This document shows positions 35,038-43,372 of a stretch of DNA of 64,000 nt, piece after piece. Origin of the DNA: Amycolatopsis antarctica (GTDB lineage Bacteria; Actinomycetota; Actinomycetes; Mycobacteriales; Pseudonocardiaceae); NCBI RefSeq assembly GCF_002262875.1, contig NZ_NKYE01000012.1:62001-126000 (forward strand), given 5' to 3'. Positions within the stretch are counted from its first letter, which is position 1; every line of letters starts with the position of its first letter. Position numbers and translations under genes: made by a program. The notes under the pieces are model-generated. The model was given only the letters and a program-made list of their open reading frames with translations, ran no database searches and was not told where the DNA came from.

Positions 35038-36065
35038 GCCGGTACCTCCTCGACCTCGGTGTGCTGCCGCAGTTCGGCGATGAGCGCGTCGACGTCGGGG
35101 TCGGTACCGATCAGCTCCAGGGTGAGCCTGCCGATCGACCGCCCACCCAGGTCCTTGATGCCGCCGTGCACGATCTCGAACCGGACGTCGTGCCGGCCGA
35201 CCGCGCCGGAGAGCACGGTGCCGATCCTGCGGTCGTCGCGCAGCGCCGCGGTGACCAGGCGCCCGGGGTGCCGCTCCCGGATGCCGCGCAGTTCCTCGCC
35301 GCCGGGCCGGTCGTGCAGAACGCTCTGCACGAAACCCCGCGTGGCCACGGCCTCCGGCGCGGTGAACACGTCGAGCACGCTGCCCTGTTCCACGACGCGG
35401 CCCGAGTCGAGAACCGCCACCGTGTCCGCGATCCGGCGGACCACATCCATCTCGTGTGTGATGACCACGATCGTCACGCCGAGTTCGGTGTTCACCCGCT
35501 GCAGCAGCCGCAGTACGTCGCCGGTCGTCTCCGGGTCCAGCGCGCTGGTGGATTCGTCCGCGAGCAGGATCCGAGGACTGGTCGCGAGTGCCCTCGCGAT
35601 GCCGACACGCTGTTTCTGCCCACCGGAGAGCTGGTCCGGGTAGTGCCATGCCTTGTCCGTGATGCCCACGAACCGCAGCAGTTCGGTCACCCGTTCCTCG
35701 CGCCGCGCCTTGTCCCACCCCGCGACGCGCAGCGGGTAGGCCACGTTGCCGAAAACGGTACGGGAACGCAGCAGGTTGAACTGCTGGAAGATCATCCCGA
35801 TGTCCCGGCGCACCGCGCGCAGGTCCCGTTCGCGCACAGTGGTCAGGTCGGTGCCGTCGACGCGCACGCTTCCCGAGGTGGCCGGCTCCAGCGCGTTGAC
35901 CAAACGCACCAGCGTGCTCTTTCCGGCGCCGGAGTAGCCGATGACGGCGAACACCTCGCCCTCGTCGATGGACAGGTCGATTCCGTCCAGCGCCACGACG
36001 GTCCGGTCGCCGGTGGCGAACTCCTTGCGGACGCCACGGAATTCGATGATCGGTGTCACTGACAT
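35034..36065 (-). CDS. metN: ABC importer ATPase, MetN type with NIL domain
   Basis: 343 aa. Walker A GYSGAGKST, signature LSGGQKQRVGIARALA, Walker B ILLADEST and the H-loop VVITHEMDVV are intact. The C-terminal 85 residues (GRLVTAALRDDRRIGTVLSGAVGRHDV onward) form a NIL domain, which in MetN binds cargo and shuts down transport when it accumulates. ATG start 8 nt after the binding-protein gene and overlap with the permease, so metQ-N-I are one operon. Confidence 0.92.
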   Translation of the reverse strand: MSVTPIIEFRGVRKEFATGDRTVVALDGIDLSIDEGEVFAVIGYSGAGKSTLVRLVNALEPATSGSVRVDGTDLTTVRERDLRAVRRDIGMIFQQFNLLRSRTVFGNVAYPLRVAGWDKARREERVTELLRFVGITDKAWHYPDQLSGGQKQRVGIARALATSPRILLADESTSALDPETTGDVLRLLQRVNTELGVTIVVITHEMDVVRRIADTVAVLDSGRVVEQGSVLDVFTAPEAVATRGFVQSVLHDRPGGEELRGIRERHPGRLVTAALRDDRRIGTVLSGAVGRHDVRFEIVHGGIKDLGGRSIGRLTLELIGTDPDVDALIAELRQHTEVEEVPA

Positions 36066-36073
36066 CCTCGTGA

Positions 36074-37021
36074 TCAGTTCGCCGTCGCCCGGACGGTCTC
36101 GGTAAGCCGGCCGAGAATCGCCTCCAGGTCCGCCTGTGGCCGGTCGACGAGAACGGAGGTGCCGCGGGACTCGGCCTGCACCTGGTCGGCTACCCGCTTG
36201 TCCTTGTACAGCCGGGCGACCGTGAGATACGCGGGATTGTTCTTGTCCTCGGCACGGGAAACGATGGCGTTGATGTAGGGCTCCGCCGCCGGGCTCGCCG
36301 GATCGTCGTTGAACAGCGCCTTCGAGGGGTCCAGATCGGCGTCGAGTGCGTAGTTGTTGTTCACCACGGACGCGTCGACCGAATCCAGTGAGGCGGCCGT
36401 CTGCGCCGCCTCCACCGGCGTGACACCGACCTTCGAGGCCGCGGTGTCGATCTCCGCCGGAGTGGACAGCACGTTGCCCCCGCCGCGCAGCGACACCAGT
36501 CCGGCGGCCTGCAGCACCAGCAGCGCGCGGGCCTGGTTGCTCGGATCGTTCGGAATGGCGACGGTGCCGCCCTGCGGAATCTCGGCGAGCGCCCCGTGCG
36601 AACCGGAGTACAGGCCGAGCGGGACCACGTAGGTCGAGCCGATCGGCGTCAGTGAGTCGCCGCTGGATGCGTTGTAGTTCGCCAGGAACAGTACGTGCTG
36701 GAACAGGTTGAGATCGATCTGTCCTTGGGAGAGCGCGGGATTGGCCTGGTTGTAGTCGCTGAAGTTCACCGTCTCGATGTCGATTCCCTCGGCGGCGGCG
36801 AGATCCTTGAACGTCGTCCAGTACTCCGAGGAGGCATCGGTCACACCGATGCGGACGGCGGTCCGGCCGTCCGCCCGGGGCGAGTCGTCCTGACCGGTGA
36901 CGACGAAGGTGACGACCGCGGCCACCAGCAGGACGGCGACGGCCCCCGCTCCGAGAATGAATCCCTTGCCACGGCGGGGTTTCTCGGGAAGTACGTTCGG
37001 ATCGGTGTCGTTCTCGGGCAT
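36074..37021 (-). CDS. metQ: ABC importer substrate-binding protein, MetQ/NlpA type, with membrane anchor
   Basis: 315 aa from the ATG at 37021. The NLPA domain (about 52-310) shows VRIGVTDASSEYW, FSDYNQANPALSQGQIDLNLFQH, VPLGLYSG and the hallmark IPNDPSNQARALLVLQAAGL. Unlike classical MetQ it has no lipobox Cys. Instead a single hydrophobic helix (FILGAGAVAVLLVAAVVTFVV, about 22-42) follows a charged start, so it is probably tethered as a signal anchor. It leads the operon. Ligand: methionine or another sulfur compound. Confidence 0.87.
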   Translation of the reverse strand: MPENDTDPNVLPEKPRRGKGFILGAGAVAVLLVAAVVTFVVTGQDDSPRADGRTAVRIGVTDASSEYWTTFKDLAAAEGIDIETVNFSDYNQANPALSQGQIDLNLFQHVLFLANYNASSGDSLTPIGSTYVVPLGLYSGSHGALAEIPQGGTVAIPNDPSNQARALLVLQAAGLVSLRGGGNVLSTPAEIDTAASKVGVTPVEAAQTAASLDSVDASVVNNNYALDADLDPSKALFNDDPASPAAEPYINAIVSRAEDKNNPAYLTVARLYKDKRVADQVQAESRGTSVLVDRPQADLEAILGRLTETVRATAN

Positions 37022-37195
37022 GGCAACCTCACGTTGTTCCGGGACGGCGCGGCGGGAGATCGCCGCTCTGCGTTCACGGTGCCCGCGGCGGAGGTCCGGG
37101 GTGTAGTCATTCCAGCATCCGAGCGTGGAACCGAGGTTTTTGCTCCCGCCGGGACGCACGTGCTATCGGGATTCCGTAGCGGAACGAGGCCGGAC

Positions 37196-37235
37196 ACGAC
37201 TGCGGGACGGCACCCGCGTGCCGTCCCGCAGTCGT
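37196..37235 (-). terminator. 18-bp perfect hairpin
   Basis: An 18-bp uninterrupted stem (37196-37213 with 37218-37235) and CCGC loop, 16 nt beyond the YeiH stop on the minus strand. It should end that transcript before the metQ operon. The 174 bp between it and metQ contain no gene and no riboswitch I could recognise. Confidence 0.7.
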
Positions 37236-37250
37236 TGCCCCGCAACGAGG

Positions 37251-38408
37251 TCAGGTGGTGGTGACGTTGGCGAAGAGCCAGCTCGCCAGGCCGAGGCCGA
37301 CCACGAGATTGAATACCGTGGCGGAGGCGAAGACACCGATCGGCCGCCAGCCGGCTTCTTTGAGCGGTGCGATACGGAACTCGAGGCCGATACTGACGAA
37401 GGCCAGGATCAGAAACCACGTGCGCAGGTCGTTGACCACCTCGATGACCGGTTTCCCCTCCGCGGAGCCGACAGCGTTGAGATAGACGGTGGCGATGACC
37501 GAGGCCGCGATGAAACCGAGGACGAACTTCGGGAACCGCGCCCACAGTTCCCGCAGCGCGATTCCCTTCGCGGTGGGCTTCCGCTCGACGCGCAGGGCGA
37601 AGTACGCGGTCAGCGCCACGGCGACGACGCCCATCAGCGCGTTCTGCGTGGTCTTCACGATCGCCGCCGTCTGCAGTGCTTCCTCGCCCGCCAGGGATCC
37701 CGCTGCTGTGACCGCGGCCGTGGTGTCGATGTTGCCGCCGATCCAGGCACCGGCAACCTGTGGCGAGAGGCCGAAGCCCTCGGCGAGCAGTGGCAGCAGG
37801 AAGATGGACGGCAGGGCGAAGATGATGACCAGACTCGCCGTGTACGCGAGCTGTTCCTTCTTCGCCTGTACCGCCCCGGCGGCGGCGATCGCGGCGCTGA
37901 CCCCGCAGATCGAGACCGCGGACGCCAGCAGCGCACGGAGCTTGTCACCGAGCCCGAGCTTGCCGCCGAGCCACCAGGTGAAGCCGAACACCAGGGTGAT
38001 CAGCAGGAACGCCTGCGCGATCGCCGGGCCGGCGGAGCTGACGATGACCGCGAGGTTGATCGAGGCGCCGAGCAGCACCAGTCCCGTCTTGATGAAGAAC
38101 TCGGTCCGGAAGGCGCCCGCCATCCGGTCCCGGATCCCCGCACGGGAGAGCACCGCGTTGCCCAGCAGGCCCAGCACGATCGCGTAGACGGGAAACTCGA
38201 TGCCCGCCGCGAAGTCGCCGAACGCGGTGCCCTCGGACCACTCCGGAACGTTCTGTTCCAGGAACCTGGTCAGTGATGCCAGCGCGAGAACCGCGATCAG
38301 GCCACCGAGCAGCCAGGCCGCGGACCGCCCGCGGCCGGGGTACTCAGCCGGTACGGCAACCTCGACATCCGCTCCCGCCGGCTCGCCCGCCGAACGTTCC
38401 GCCATCAC
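37251..38408 (-). CDS. YeiH/UPF0324-family transporter, second copy
   Basis: 385 aa with 10-11 membrane segments; longer than the copy at 23.3 kb because of an N-terminal extension and extra loops. SAVSICGVSAAIAAAG is the family motif and GNIDTTAAVTAAGS follows. The proposed cargo is sulfite or a related sulfur oxyanion. The GTG at 38408 (or ATG at 38405) overlaps the stop of the 62-aa membrane peptide. The flavin monooxygenase operon nearby would release sulfite, giving this exporter a purpose independent of Xsc. Confidence 0.8.
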   Translation of the reverse strand: MMAERSAGEPAGADVEVAVPAEYPGRGRSAAWLLGGLIAVLALASLTRFLEQNVPEWSEGTAFGDFAAGIEFPVYAIVLGLLGNAVLSRAGIRDRMAGAFRTEFFIKTGLVLLGASINLAVIVSSAGPAIAQAFLLITLVFGFTWWLGGKLGLGDKLRALLASAVSICGVSAAIAAAGAVQAKKEQLAYTASLVIIFALPSIFLLPLLAEGFGLSPQVAGAWIGGNIDTTAAVTAAGSLAGEEALQTAAIVKTTQNALMGVVAVALTAYFALRVERKPTAKGIALRELWARFPKFVLGFIAASVIATVYLNAVGSAEGKPVIEVVNDLRTWFLILAFVSIGLEFRIAPLKEAGWRPIGVFASATVFNLVVGLGLASWLFANVTTT

Positions 38409-38593
38409 GGCACCAGGCCTTGCGGAACGGCGCCGATCAGCACGAGCGTCAGCAGCAGCAGGCCGACGATGGTAGCGGCCCAGTCCTCGTTGAAGTGCAG
38501 GGTTCTCGTCCGCTCGACCTCACCGTCCGCGGACGGTGGTGGATCGGCGCGGTTTCCGGGTTCGGTGGAGGACACACTGACGCCTTTCGTCAT
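38405..38593 (-). CDS. 62-aa single-helix membrane peptide coupled to the YeiH-type transporter
   Basis: A short protein with a polar N-terminus (about 1-38, ending HFNEDWAATIVG) and one C-terminal hydrophobic helix (about 37-58, IVGLLLLTLVLIGAVP). Its stop overlaps the start of the transporter (GTGA). The tight coupling and the invariant-looking Trp-Ala before the helix suggest an accessory subunit, by analogy with KdpF or CydX. No family name can be given. The 359 bp upstream (38594-38952), up to the divergent FAD gene, hold no gene I can support. Confidence 0.65.
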   Translation of the reverse strand: MTKGVSVSSTEPGNRADPPPSADGEVERTRTLHFNEDWAATIVGLLLLTLVLIGAVPQGLVP

Positions 38594-38952
38594 GCGGTAA
38601 CGAGCGTGCGTGAAGCCGGGGCGGCCGGGAACGGCCGCGGGGGTGTACCGGCCTCAGCGGCGAGGCGAGCGGGCCGGCGGATCGCACCGAGTCGGCGTAC
38701 CGCGGGCGGACGAGCGGGTACCGGTCACCGGAAAACCATACGCAGCAACGGTCGCGTGGCGCGAGGATCGGTTTCGCCGTTCCACTCAGCGGGATCGTCG
38801 ACGCCGATATGCCGTGTCCGCGCACCGCTACCGCACGGGGCGCCGCGGGACCCCGCACGTCCACAGTGCGGACATCGTTGCCATGTGGGGACATTCGATG
38901 CCTACTGGATGCCGAGGCCCACTGGGTGCGCGGACGCGGGCGGAGGTGGCGT

Positions 38953-40899
38953 ATGCGAGACCGCGAGCAGGCCGATGCCCCGGAACCGTTCGAGGTGGCC
39001 GTCATCGGCGCCGGGCCGCGTGGTGTCGGCGTCCTGGAACGGCTGGCGGCGAACCTCGGCGAGACGCTCGGTGAGGACGGTACCCGGGAGCCACGGCGCG
39101 GAATACGAGTGCACCTGGTGGACCCGCACCCGCCCGGAGGCGGGCGGATCTGGCGCTACCGCCAGTCGCCGCTGCTGCGGATGAACTCCATGCCCGAGGA
39201 CGTCACCATGTACACCGACGAGACGGTCGTCATGGACGGCCCGGTGCGCCCTGGCCCCTCGCTGCACGAATGGGCCGCGGCGGCGCGTGCGGACCCCCGG
39301 CACTTCGGCGTACCCGGCGAGCTGGACGCCGAACTGGCTGCGCTGGGAGCTGACGGGTTCCCCACCAGGCGGTTGCAGAGCGCCTACCTCGACTGGGTGT
39401 ACCGGCGGGTGGCAGACACGCTGCCGTCCGGTATGGAGGTGCGGATCCACACCACTCGCGCCGTGGACATCGTCGACCGGGCCGACGGCACCCAGCTCGT
39501 CGTGCTCGACCACGGCGCAGCGGTGGTGGCGGATGCGGTGCTGCTGACCATCGGGCACATCGACGCCGAGCCGGGCGCGGAATTCGGTGAGGTGGCCGGG
39601 TTCGCCCGGCGGCACGGGCTCATCCACCACCCGCCCGGCTACACCGCCGACGTCGACTACTCGGACGTCCCGGGCGGAGAACCCGCCATCGTCCGCGGGC
39701 TCGGGCTGGCGTTCGTCGACCTGATGCTGCTGCTCACCGAGGGCCGTGGCGGCCGGTTCACCGAGCAACCCTGCGGTGGCCTCCGTTACCTGCCCAGCGG
39801 CCGGGAACCACTGCTGTACGTGGGTTCCGGCCGCGGCGTTCCGTACCACGCGAAGACCGGCTACCGGTTTCCCGGAGAGCCGCCGGAGTTGCCGCGGTTC
39901 TTCCGCGGCGAGACCGTCGACGAACTCGTTCGTTCCGGTGTGCCGCTGGACTTCCACCGTGACCTGTGGCCGCACATCGCGAAGGAACTCGCGTGGGGCC
40001 ACTACGCCGAACTGTTCGGCGCGCACCCGGACCGGGTACGGCTTCCGTTCGAGTCGTTCGCCCGCGCGTTCGCCGAGACGGAATGGGACACGCCGCGGAT
40101 GCGCGCGCTCGTCGAGCGCGCCGTGCCCGCCGAGTCGGACCGGCTGGACCTCCGCTCGCTCGACCGTCCGCTGGCGGGGCTGCGTTTCTCCGGTATCGAG
40201 GAACTCGGCAAGCACGTCCGCGACTACATCGAATCGGATCTGTCCCGCCGCGCCGACCCGCACTTCAGTGCGGATCTGGGGATGTTCGCCGCCCTGCTGT
40301 CGGTGATGGGAACGTTGCTGCCGCTGGTGTCCACCGGGGCCGTCGACGGGCGGTCCATGCTCACCGACGTCGACCGGTGGTGGTTCGGCTTCTTCAGCTA
40401 CATCGCCAGCGGCCCTCCTCCGCGCAGGCTCGCGGAACTGCTCGCCTTGCAGGAGGCGGGAATAGTCACGTTCCTCGGCGCGGACACCCGGGTGGACCTC
40501 GTCGAGGAGAGCGGCACGTTCCGCGCCGGCAGTGACAGCGTTCCGGACACGGTCGACGCCGCCACGCTGATCGAGGCGCGACTGCCCGAACCGAGCCTCC
40601 GGCGTTCGGTGGACCCGCTGCTGCGGCACTTGCTCGCGGGGGGCGGCCTCACCGAGGAAACTTTGCGGTACAACGGTTCCGGTTCGACAGTGCCGTCCGG
40701 CCGGATACGTACCCGGGTCGCCGACGGCAGAGTGGTCCGACCGGACGGCCAGGTGCATCCGCGGCGGTTCGCGCTCGGTCCGCACACGACGGCAAGGTCA
40801 CCAGGGGCGTTCACCAGGCCGCGCACCAACGCCGCGTCGTTCCGGCACAACGACCGGGTCGCAAGGGAAATCCTCGCCCTTCTCCTGGAGGAGCCGTGA
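38953..40899 (+). CDS. FAD/NAD(P)-binding protein (NAD_binding_9 family)
   Basis: 648 aa from the ATG at 38953, chosen for CGGAGG upstream and because a Rossmann motif (VAVIGAGPRGVGVLERLA) starts 13 residues later. The architecture of FAD-NAD(P)-binding monooxygenase-like proteins is present: a second Rossmann segment (ADAVLLTIGHID), RGLGLAFVDLMLLLTEGRGG, then a long C-terminal region ending FRHNDRVAREILALL. Relatives occur beside sulfur and siderophore loci, but no reaction is established. Its stop overlaps a 36-aa frame. It may act on a product of the adjacent monooxygenase operon. Confidence 0.72.
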   Translation: MRDREQADAPEPFEVAVIGAGPRGVGVLERLAANLGETLGEDGTREPRRGIRVHLVDPHPPGGGRIWRYRQSPLLRMNSMPEDVTMYTDETVVMDGPVRPGPSLHEWAAAARADPRHFGVPGELDAELAALGADGFPTRRLQSAYLDWVYRRVADTLPSGMEVRIHTTRAVDIVDRADGTQLVVLDHGAAVVADAVLLTIGHIDAEPGAEFGEVAGFARRHGLIHHPPGYTADVDYSDVPGGEPAIVRGLGLAFVDLMLLLTEGRGGRFTEQPCGGLRYLPSGREPLLYVGSGRGVPYHAKTGYRFPGEPPELPRFFRGETVDELVRSGVPLDFHRDLWPHIAKELAWGHYAELFGAHPDRVRLPFESFARAFAETEWDTPRMRALVERAVPAESDRLDLRSLDRPLAGLRFSGIEELGKHVRDYIESDLSRRADPHFSADLGMFAALLSVMGTLLPLVSTGAVDGRSMLTDVDRWWFGFFSYIASGPPPRRLAELLALQEAGIVTFLGADTRVDLVEESGTFRAGSDSVPDTVDAATLIEARLPEPSLRRSVDPLLRHLLAGGGLTEETLRYNGSGSTVPSGRIRTRVADGRVVRPDGQVHPRRFALGPHTTARSPGAFTRPRTNAASFRHNDRVAREILALLLEEP

Positions 40900-41006
40900 T
40901 CGTGGCACGCTGGTGGCGCGCGCTGGCCACCCGGTGGGCGGTGCGCGACCAGCGACCCGCCCGGCTCCTGCTGGATCTGTGGTCACACGCGACGAGCGGA
41001 AGCTGA
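40896..41006 (+). CDS. 36-aa ORF coupled to the FAD/NAD(P) protein
   Basis: GTG at 40896 overlaps the preceding stop (GTGA) and has an excellent GGAGGA site 3 nt upstream. The peptide is Arg/Trp-rich (VARWWRALATRWAVRDQRP, then ARLLLDLWSHATSGS) and could form an amphipathic helix. Too short for domain assignment. The ribosome site argues for translation, but chance cannot be excluded. Confidence 0.4.
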   Translation: MIVARWWRALATRWAVRDQRPARLLLDLWSHATSGS

Positions 41007-41027
41007 GGTCCTGCCGCCCGGTTCGGG

Positions 41028-42002
41028 TCAGCCCGGCGCGCCGCTCCACCAGCGGCGGGCCACCTCCGGGTGCGACCGCAGCCAGCCCGCCAGCGCGTGC
41101 TCGCCGTAGCGCGTGCTCCCCGGACCGCCCTGGCCGTCGAGCGGCTCGACGATCGCGTCCAGGCGCGGCGCCATGAACAGCGCGACCGAGAGCCGGTCGG
41201 CATCCGGGCGCACGACCCCGTGGCTGGTCGCCACGATCCGGCCACCGGCGGCGAGTTCCAGCATCTCCCCGATGTTCACCACGAAACTGCCCGCTCTCGG
41301 CGGCACGTCGATCCACTCGCCGTCCGGGCCGCGGACCTGCAGTCCACCGACCTCGTGCTGCTGCAGCAGCGTCAGGTAGCCGTAGTCCTTGTGTTCGCCG
41401 ACCCCCTGCGACCCGGCTCCCCGCGATCCGGCACCGTCCTTGGCCGCCGGATAGTGCAGGATCTTCATGTGTGTCGCGGCTTCCTCGTCGAACCAGGTCC
41501 CGAAGTAGGTCTCCTCGCGACCCAGCATCACCGCCAGCGCACCGAGAAGTTCCCGGCCCGCGCGCACGACCTCGTGCTGCCAGTCGAGTGCGGCGGCCCG
41601 CAGTTCCGGTAGCGCGTCCGGCCACTGGTTCGGCCCCCGCAGGCCCCACCACGACGGATCGCCCGGCCGCGGAACCACGGCCGGACGTTCCGGGCCGATG
41701 TCCAACTGCTCACGCCGGTCTCGCACACCGCCGGTGAACTCGTTGCCATCGCGGGTGTATCCCCGGAAATGCGGGGAGTGGACGTTCTCGATCGCCAGCC
41801 GCTGTTCCAGCGGCAGGCGGAAGAACTCGGCGGCGAGGTCGGCGATCCGGCGCGTCACCCGCTCCGGAACGCCGTGCCCCCGCAGATAGAAGAAGCCGAC
41901 CCCGCCCGCGGCGGCGCGCAGCTCGCGGACGAAGGCGGCACGTTCGGCGCCTCCCGCCCGGAACCGCCCGAGATCGAGCACCGGAAGCGATCGTGTGCTC
42001 AT
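41028..42002 (-). CDS. 2-oxoglutarate/Fe(II)-dependent oxygenase (isopenicillin N synthase-like family)
   Basis: 324 aa. DIOX_N domain (about 6-120; GVGFFYLRGHGVPERV, FFRLPLEQRLAIEN, RGYTRDGNEF) and 2OG-FeII_Oxy domain (about 160-290). The iron ligands are the HxD of GEHKDYGYLTLL and the distal His of ATSHGVVRPDADRLSVALFM, whose Arg-x-Ser binds 2-oxoglutarate. Its ATG overlaps the stop of the flavin monooxygenase gene (ATGA), so it is the last gene of a three-gene operon. Hydroxylation or desulfonation of a small organosulfur molecule is plausible; the substrate is unknown. Confidence 0.85.
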   Translation of the reverse strand: MSTRSLPVLDLGRFRAGGAERAAFVRELRAAAGGVGFFYLRGHGVPERVTRRIADLAAEFFRLPLEQRLAIENVHSPHFRGYTRDGNEFTGGVRDRREQLDIGPERPAVVPRPGDPSWWGLRGPNQWPDALPELRAAALDWQHEVVRAGRELLGALAVMLGREETYFGTWFDEEAATHMKILHYPAAKDGAGSRGAGSQGVGEHKDYGYLTLLQQHEVGGLQVRGPDGEWIDVPPRAGSFVVNIGEMLELAAGGRIVATSHGVVRPDADRLSVALFMAPRLDAIVEPLDGQGGPGSTRYGEHALAGWLRSHPEVARRWWSGAPG

Positions 42003-43372
42003 CCCGCGCCCCGTTCCCGGTGACGGCCGGAGTCCGTGCGAAGGCCGAGATGGTGGCGCAGAGTCGGACCCTCGTAGTCGGCGCGGAAAGCGCCACGTTC
42101 CTGTAGCAGCGGCACGACGGTGTCGGCGAACTCGTCGAGGCCGCCCGGCGTCACGTGCGGCACCAGGATGAATCCGTCGGCCGCGTCCCGCTGGACCAGG
42201 TCGTCGATCGTGTCGGCGACGGTGCGGGCGGAACCGACGAAGGTCTGCCGCCCGCTGACCTCGATCACCAGCTCGCGCAGCGACAACCCCTTGGCCTCGG
42301 CCAGTTCCCGCCACCGGTGCGCGGTGGCGACCGGGTCACGGTGCATCCGGGTACTGGCACGTCCCCTGGCAACGGTGTTCTCACCAGGGATCGGGTCGAC
42401 CTCGGGCAGTGGACCATCCGGGTCGTACGCCGACAGGTCGCGGTTCCAGAGCTGTTCGGCCGTCAGGATCGCGGTCCGCCCGCTCACCTGCTGCCGTCGC
42501 ACGAGCGCCGCCTTCTCCTCCGCGTCCGCGTCGGTGTCGCCGAGGACGAACGTCGCCGCGGGGAGCACCACCAGGTCCTCCGGGCGCCGTCCGTGGGCGG
42601 CCAGGCGTCCTTTCACGTCGGCGTAGAACTCCCTGCCCGCGTCGAGGGTGGCGTGCCGGGTGAAGATCGCGTCCGCGGACGCGGCAGCGAACTCCCTGCC
42701 CTCCTCCGAATCGCCCGCTTGGAGGACGACCGGTCTGCCCTGCGGTGAACGGGGCACGTCGAAACGGCCGGAGATGTCGAAATGCCGGTCGCGGTAGGCG
42801 AAATCGCCCGCCCCGGCACGGGACAGGAACCGGCCCGCGTCCACGTCCACGGCGACGTCGCCGGTGCGCCACGAGTCGAACAACAGCGAGGCAGCGCTCA
42901 GGAAGGATCTCGCGCGCTCGTACCTGTCCTGTTCGGGAAGGAAACCGCCGCGGCGGAAGTTCTCGCCGGTGAACGCGTCCCAGGAGGTCACCACGTTCCA
43001 TCCGGCCCGGCCGTCCGACAGGTGGTCCAGACTGGCGAACTGGCGTGCGACCTCGTAGGGCTCGTTGAAGGTGGAGTTGATCGTCCCGGTGAGACCGAGC
43101 CTTCCGGTGACGGCGGCGAGCGCGCTGAGCACGGCGAAAGTGTCGGGTCTGCCGACGACGTCGAGGTCGTGGATCAGGCCGCCCTGCTCCCGCAGGCGCA
43201 GCCCCTCGGCGAGGAAGAACAGGTCGAACTTCGCGCGCTCGGCGGTTCTGGCCATGTGCACGAAGGACTCGAACTCGATGTGGCTGCCCGCCGCCGGGTC
43301 GCTCCAGACGGTGGTGTTGTTGACCCCGGGGAAATGGGCGGCCAGGTGGATCTGCTTGCGCGGGGCGCTCAT
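41999..43372 (-). CDS. FMNH2-dependent monooxygenase (NtaA/SnaA/DszA subfamily of the luciferase family)
   Basis: 457 aa. Bacterial luciferase-like TIM barrel of the large NtaA type: QIHLAAHFPGVNNTTVWSDP at the N-terminus, TFNEPYEVARQFASLDHLSDGRAGWNVVTS, GFLPEQDRYERA, RPVVLQAGDSEEGREFAA. This subfamily breaks C-S or C-N bonds in sulfones, sulfonates and aminopolycarboxylates using FMNH2 and oxygen. Overlaps both neighbours by 4 nt. FMNH2 must come from a separate reductase; none is in the operon, though 28213-28830 is one candidate. Confidence 0.87.
   Translation of the reverse strand: MSAPRKQIHLAAHFPGVNNTTVWSDPAAGSHIEFESFVHMARTAERAKFDLFFLAEGLRLREQGGLIHDLDVVGRPDTFAVLSALAAVTGRLGLTGTINSTFNEPYEVARQFASLDHLSDGRAGWNVVTSWDAFTGENFRRGGFLPEQDRYERARSFLSAASLLFDSWRTGDVAVDVDAGRFLSRAGAGDFAYRDRHFDISGRFDVPRSPQGRPVVLQAGDSEEGREFAAASADAIFTRHATLDAGREFYADVKGRLAAHGRRPEDLVVLPAATFVLGDTDADAEEKAALVRRQQVSGRTAILTAEQLWNRDLSAYDPDGPLPEVDPIPGENTVARGRASTRMHRDPVATAHRWRELAEAKGLSLRELVIEVSGRQTFVGSARTVADTIDDLVQRDAADGFILVPHVTPGGLDEFADTVVPLLQERGAFRADYEGPTLRHHLGLRTDSGRHRERGAG

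Noticed and set aside
37022-37195. Possible SAM-type riboswitch upstream of the metQ operon
   Set aside because: CCTCCGCCGCGG and GCACCGTGAACGC loosely resemble parts of SAM-IV, but the required junction and pseudoknot partners could not be found on the minus strand.
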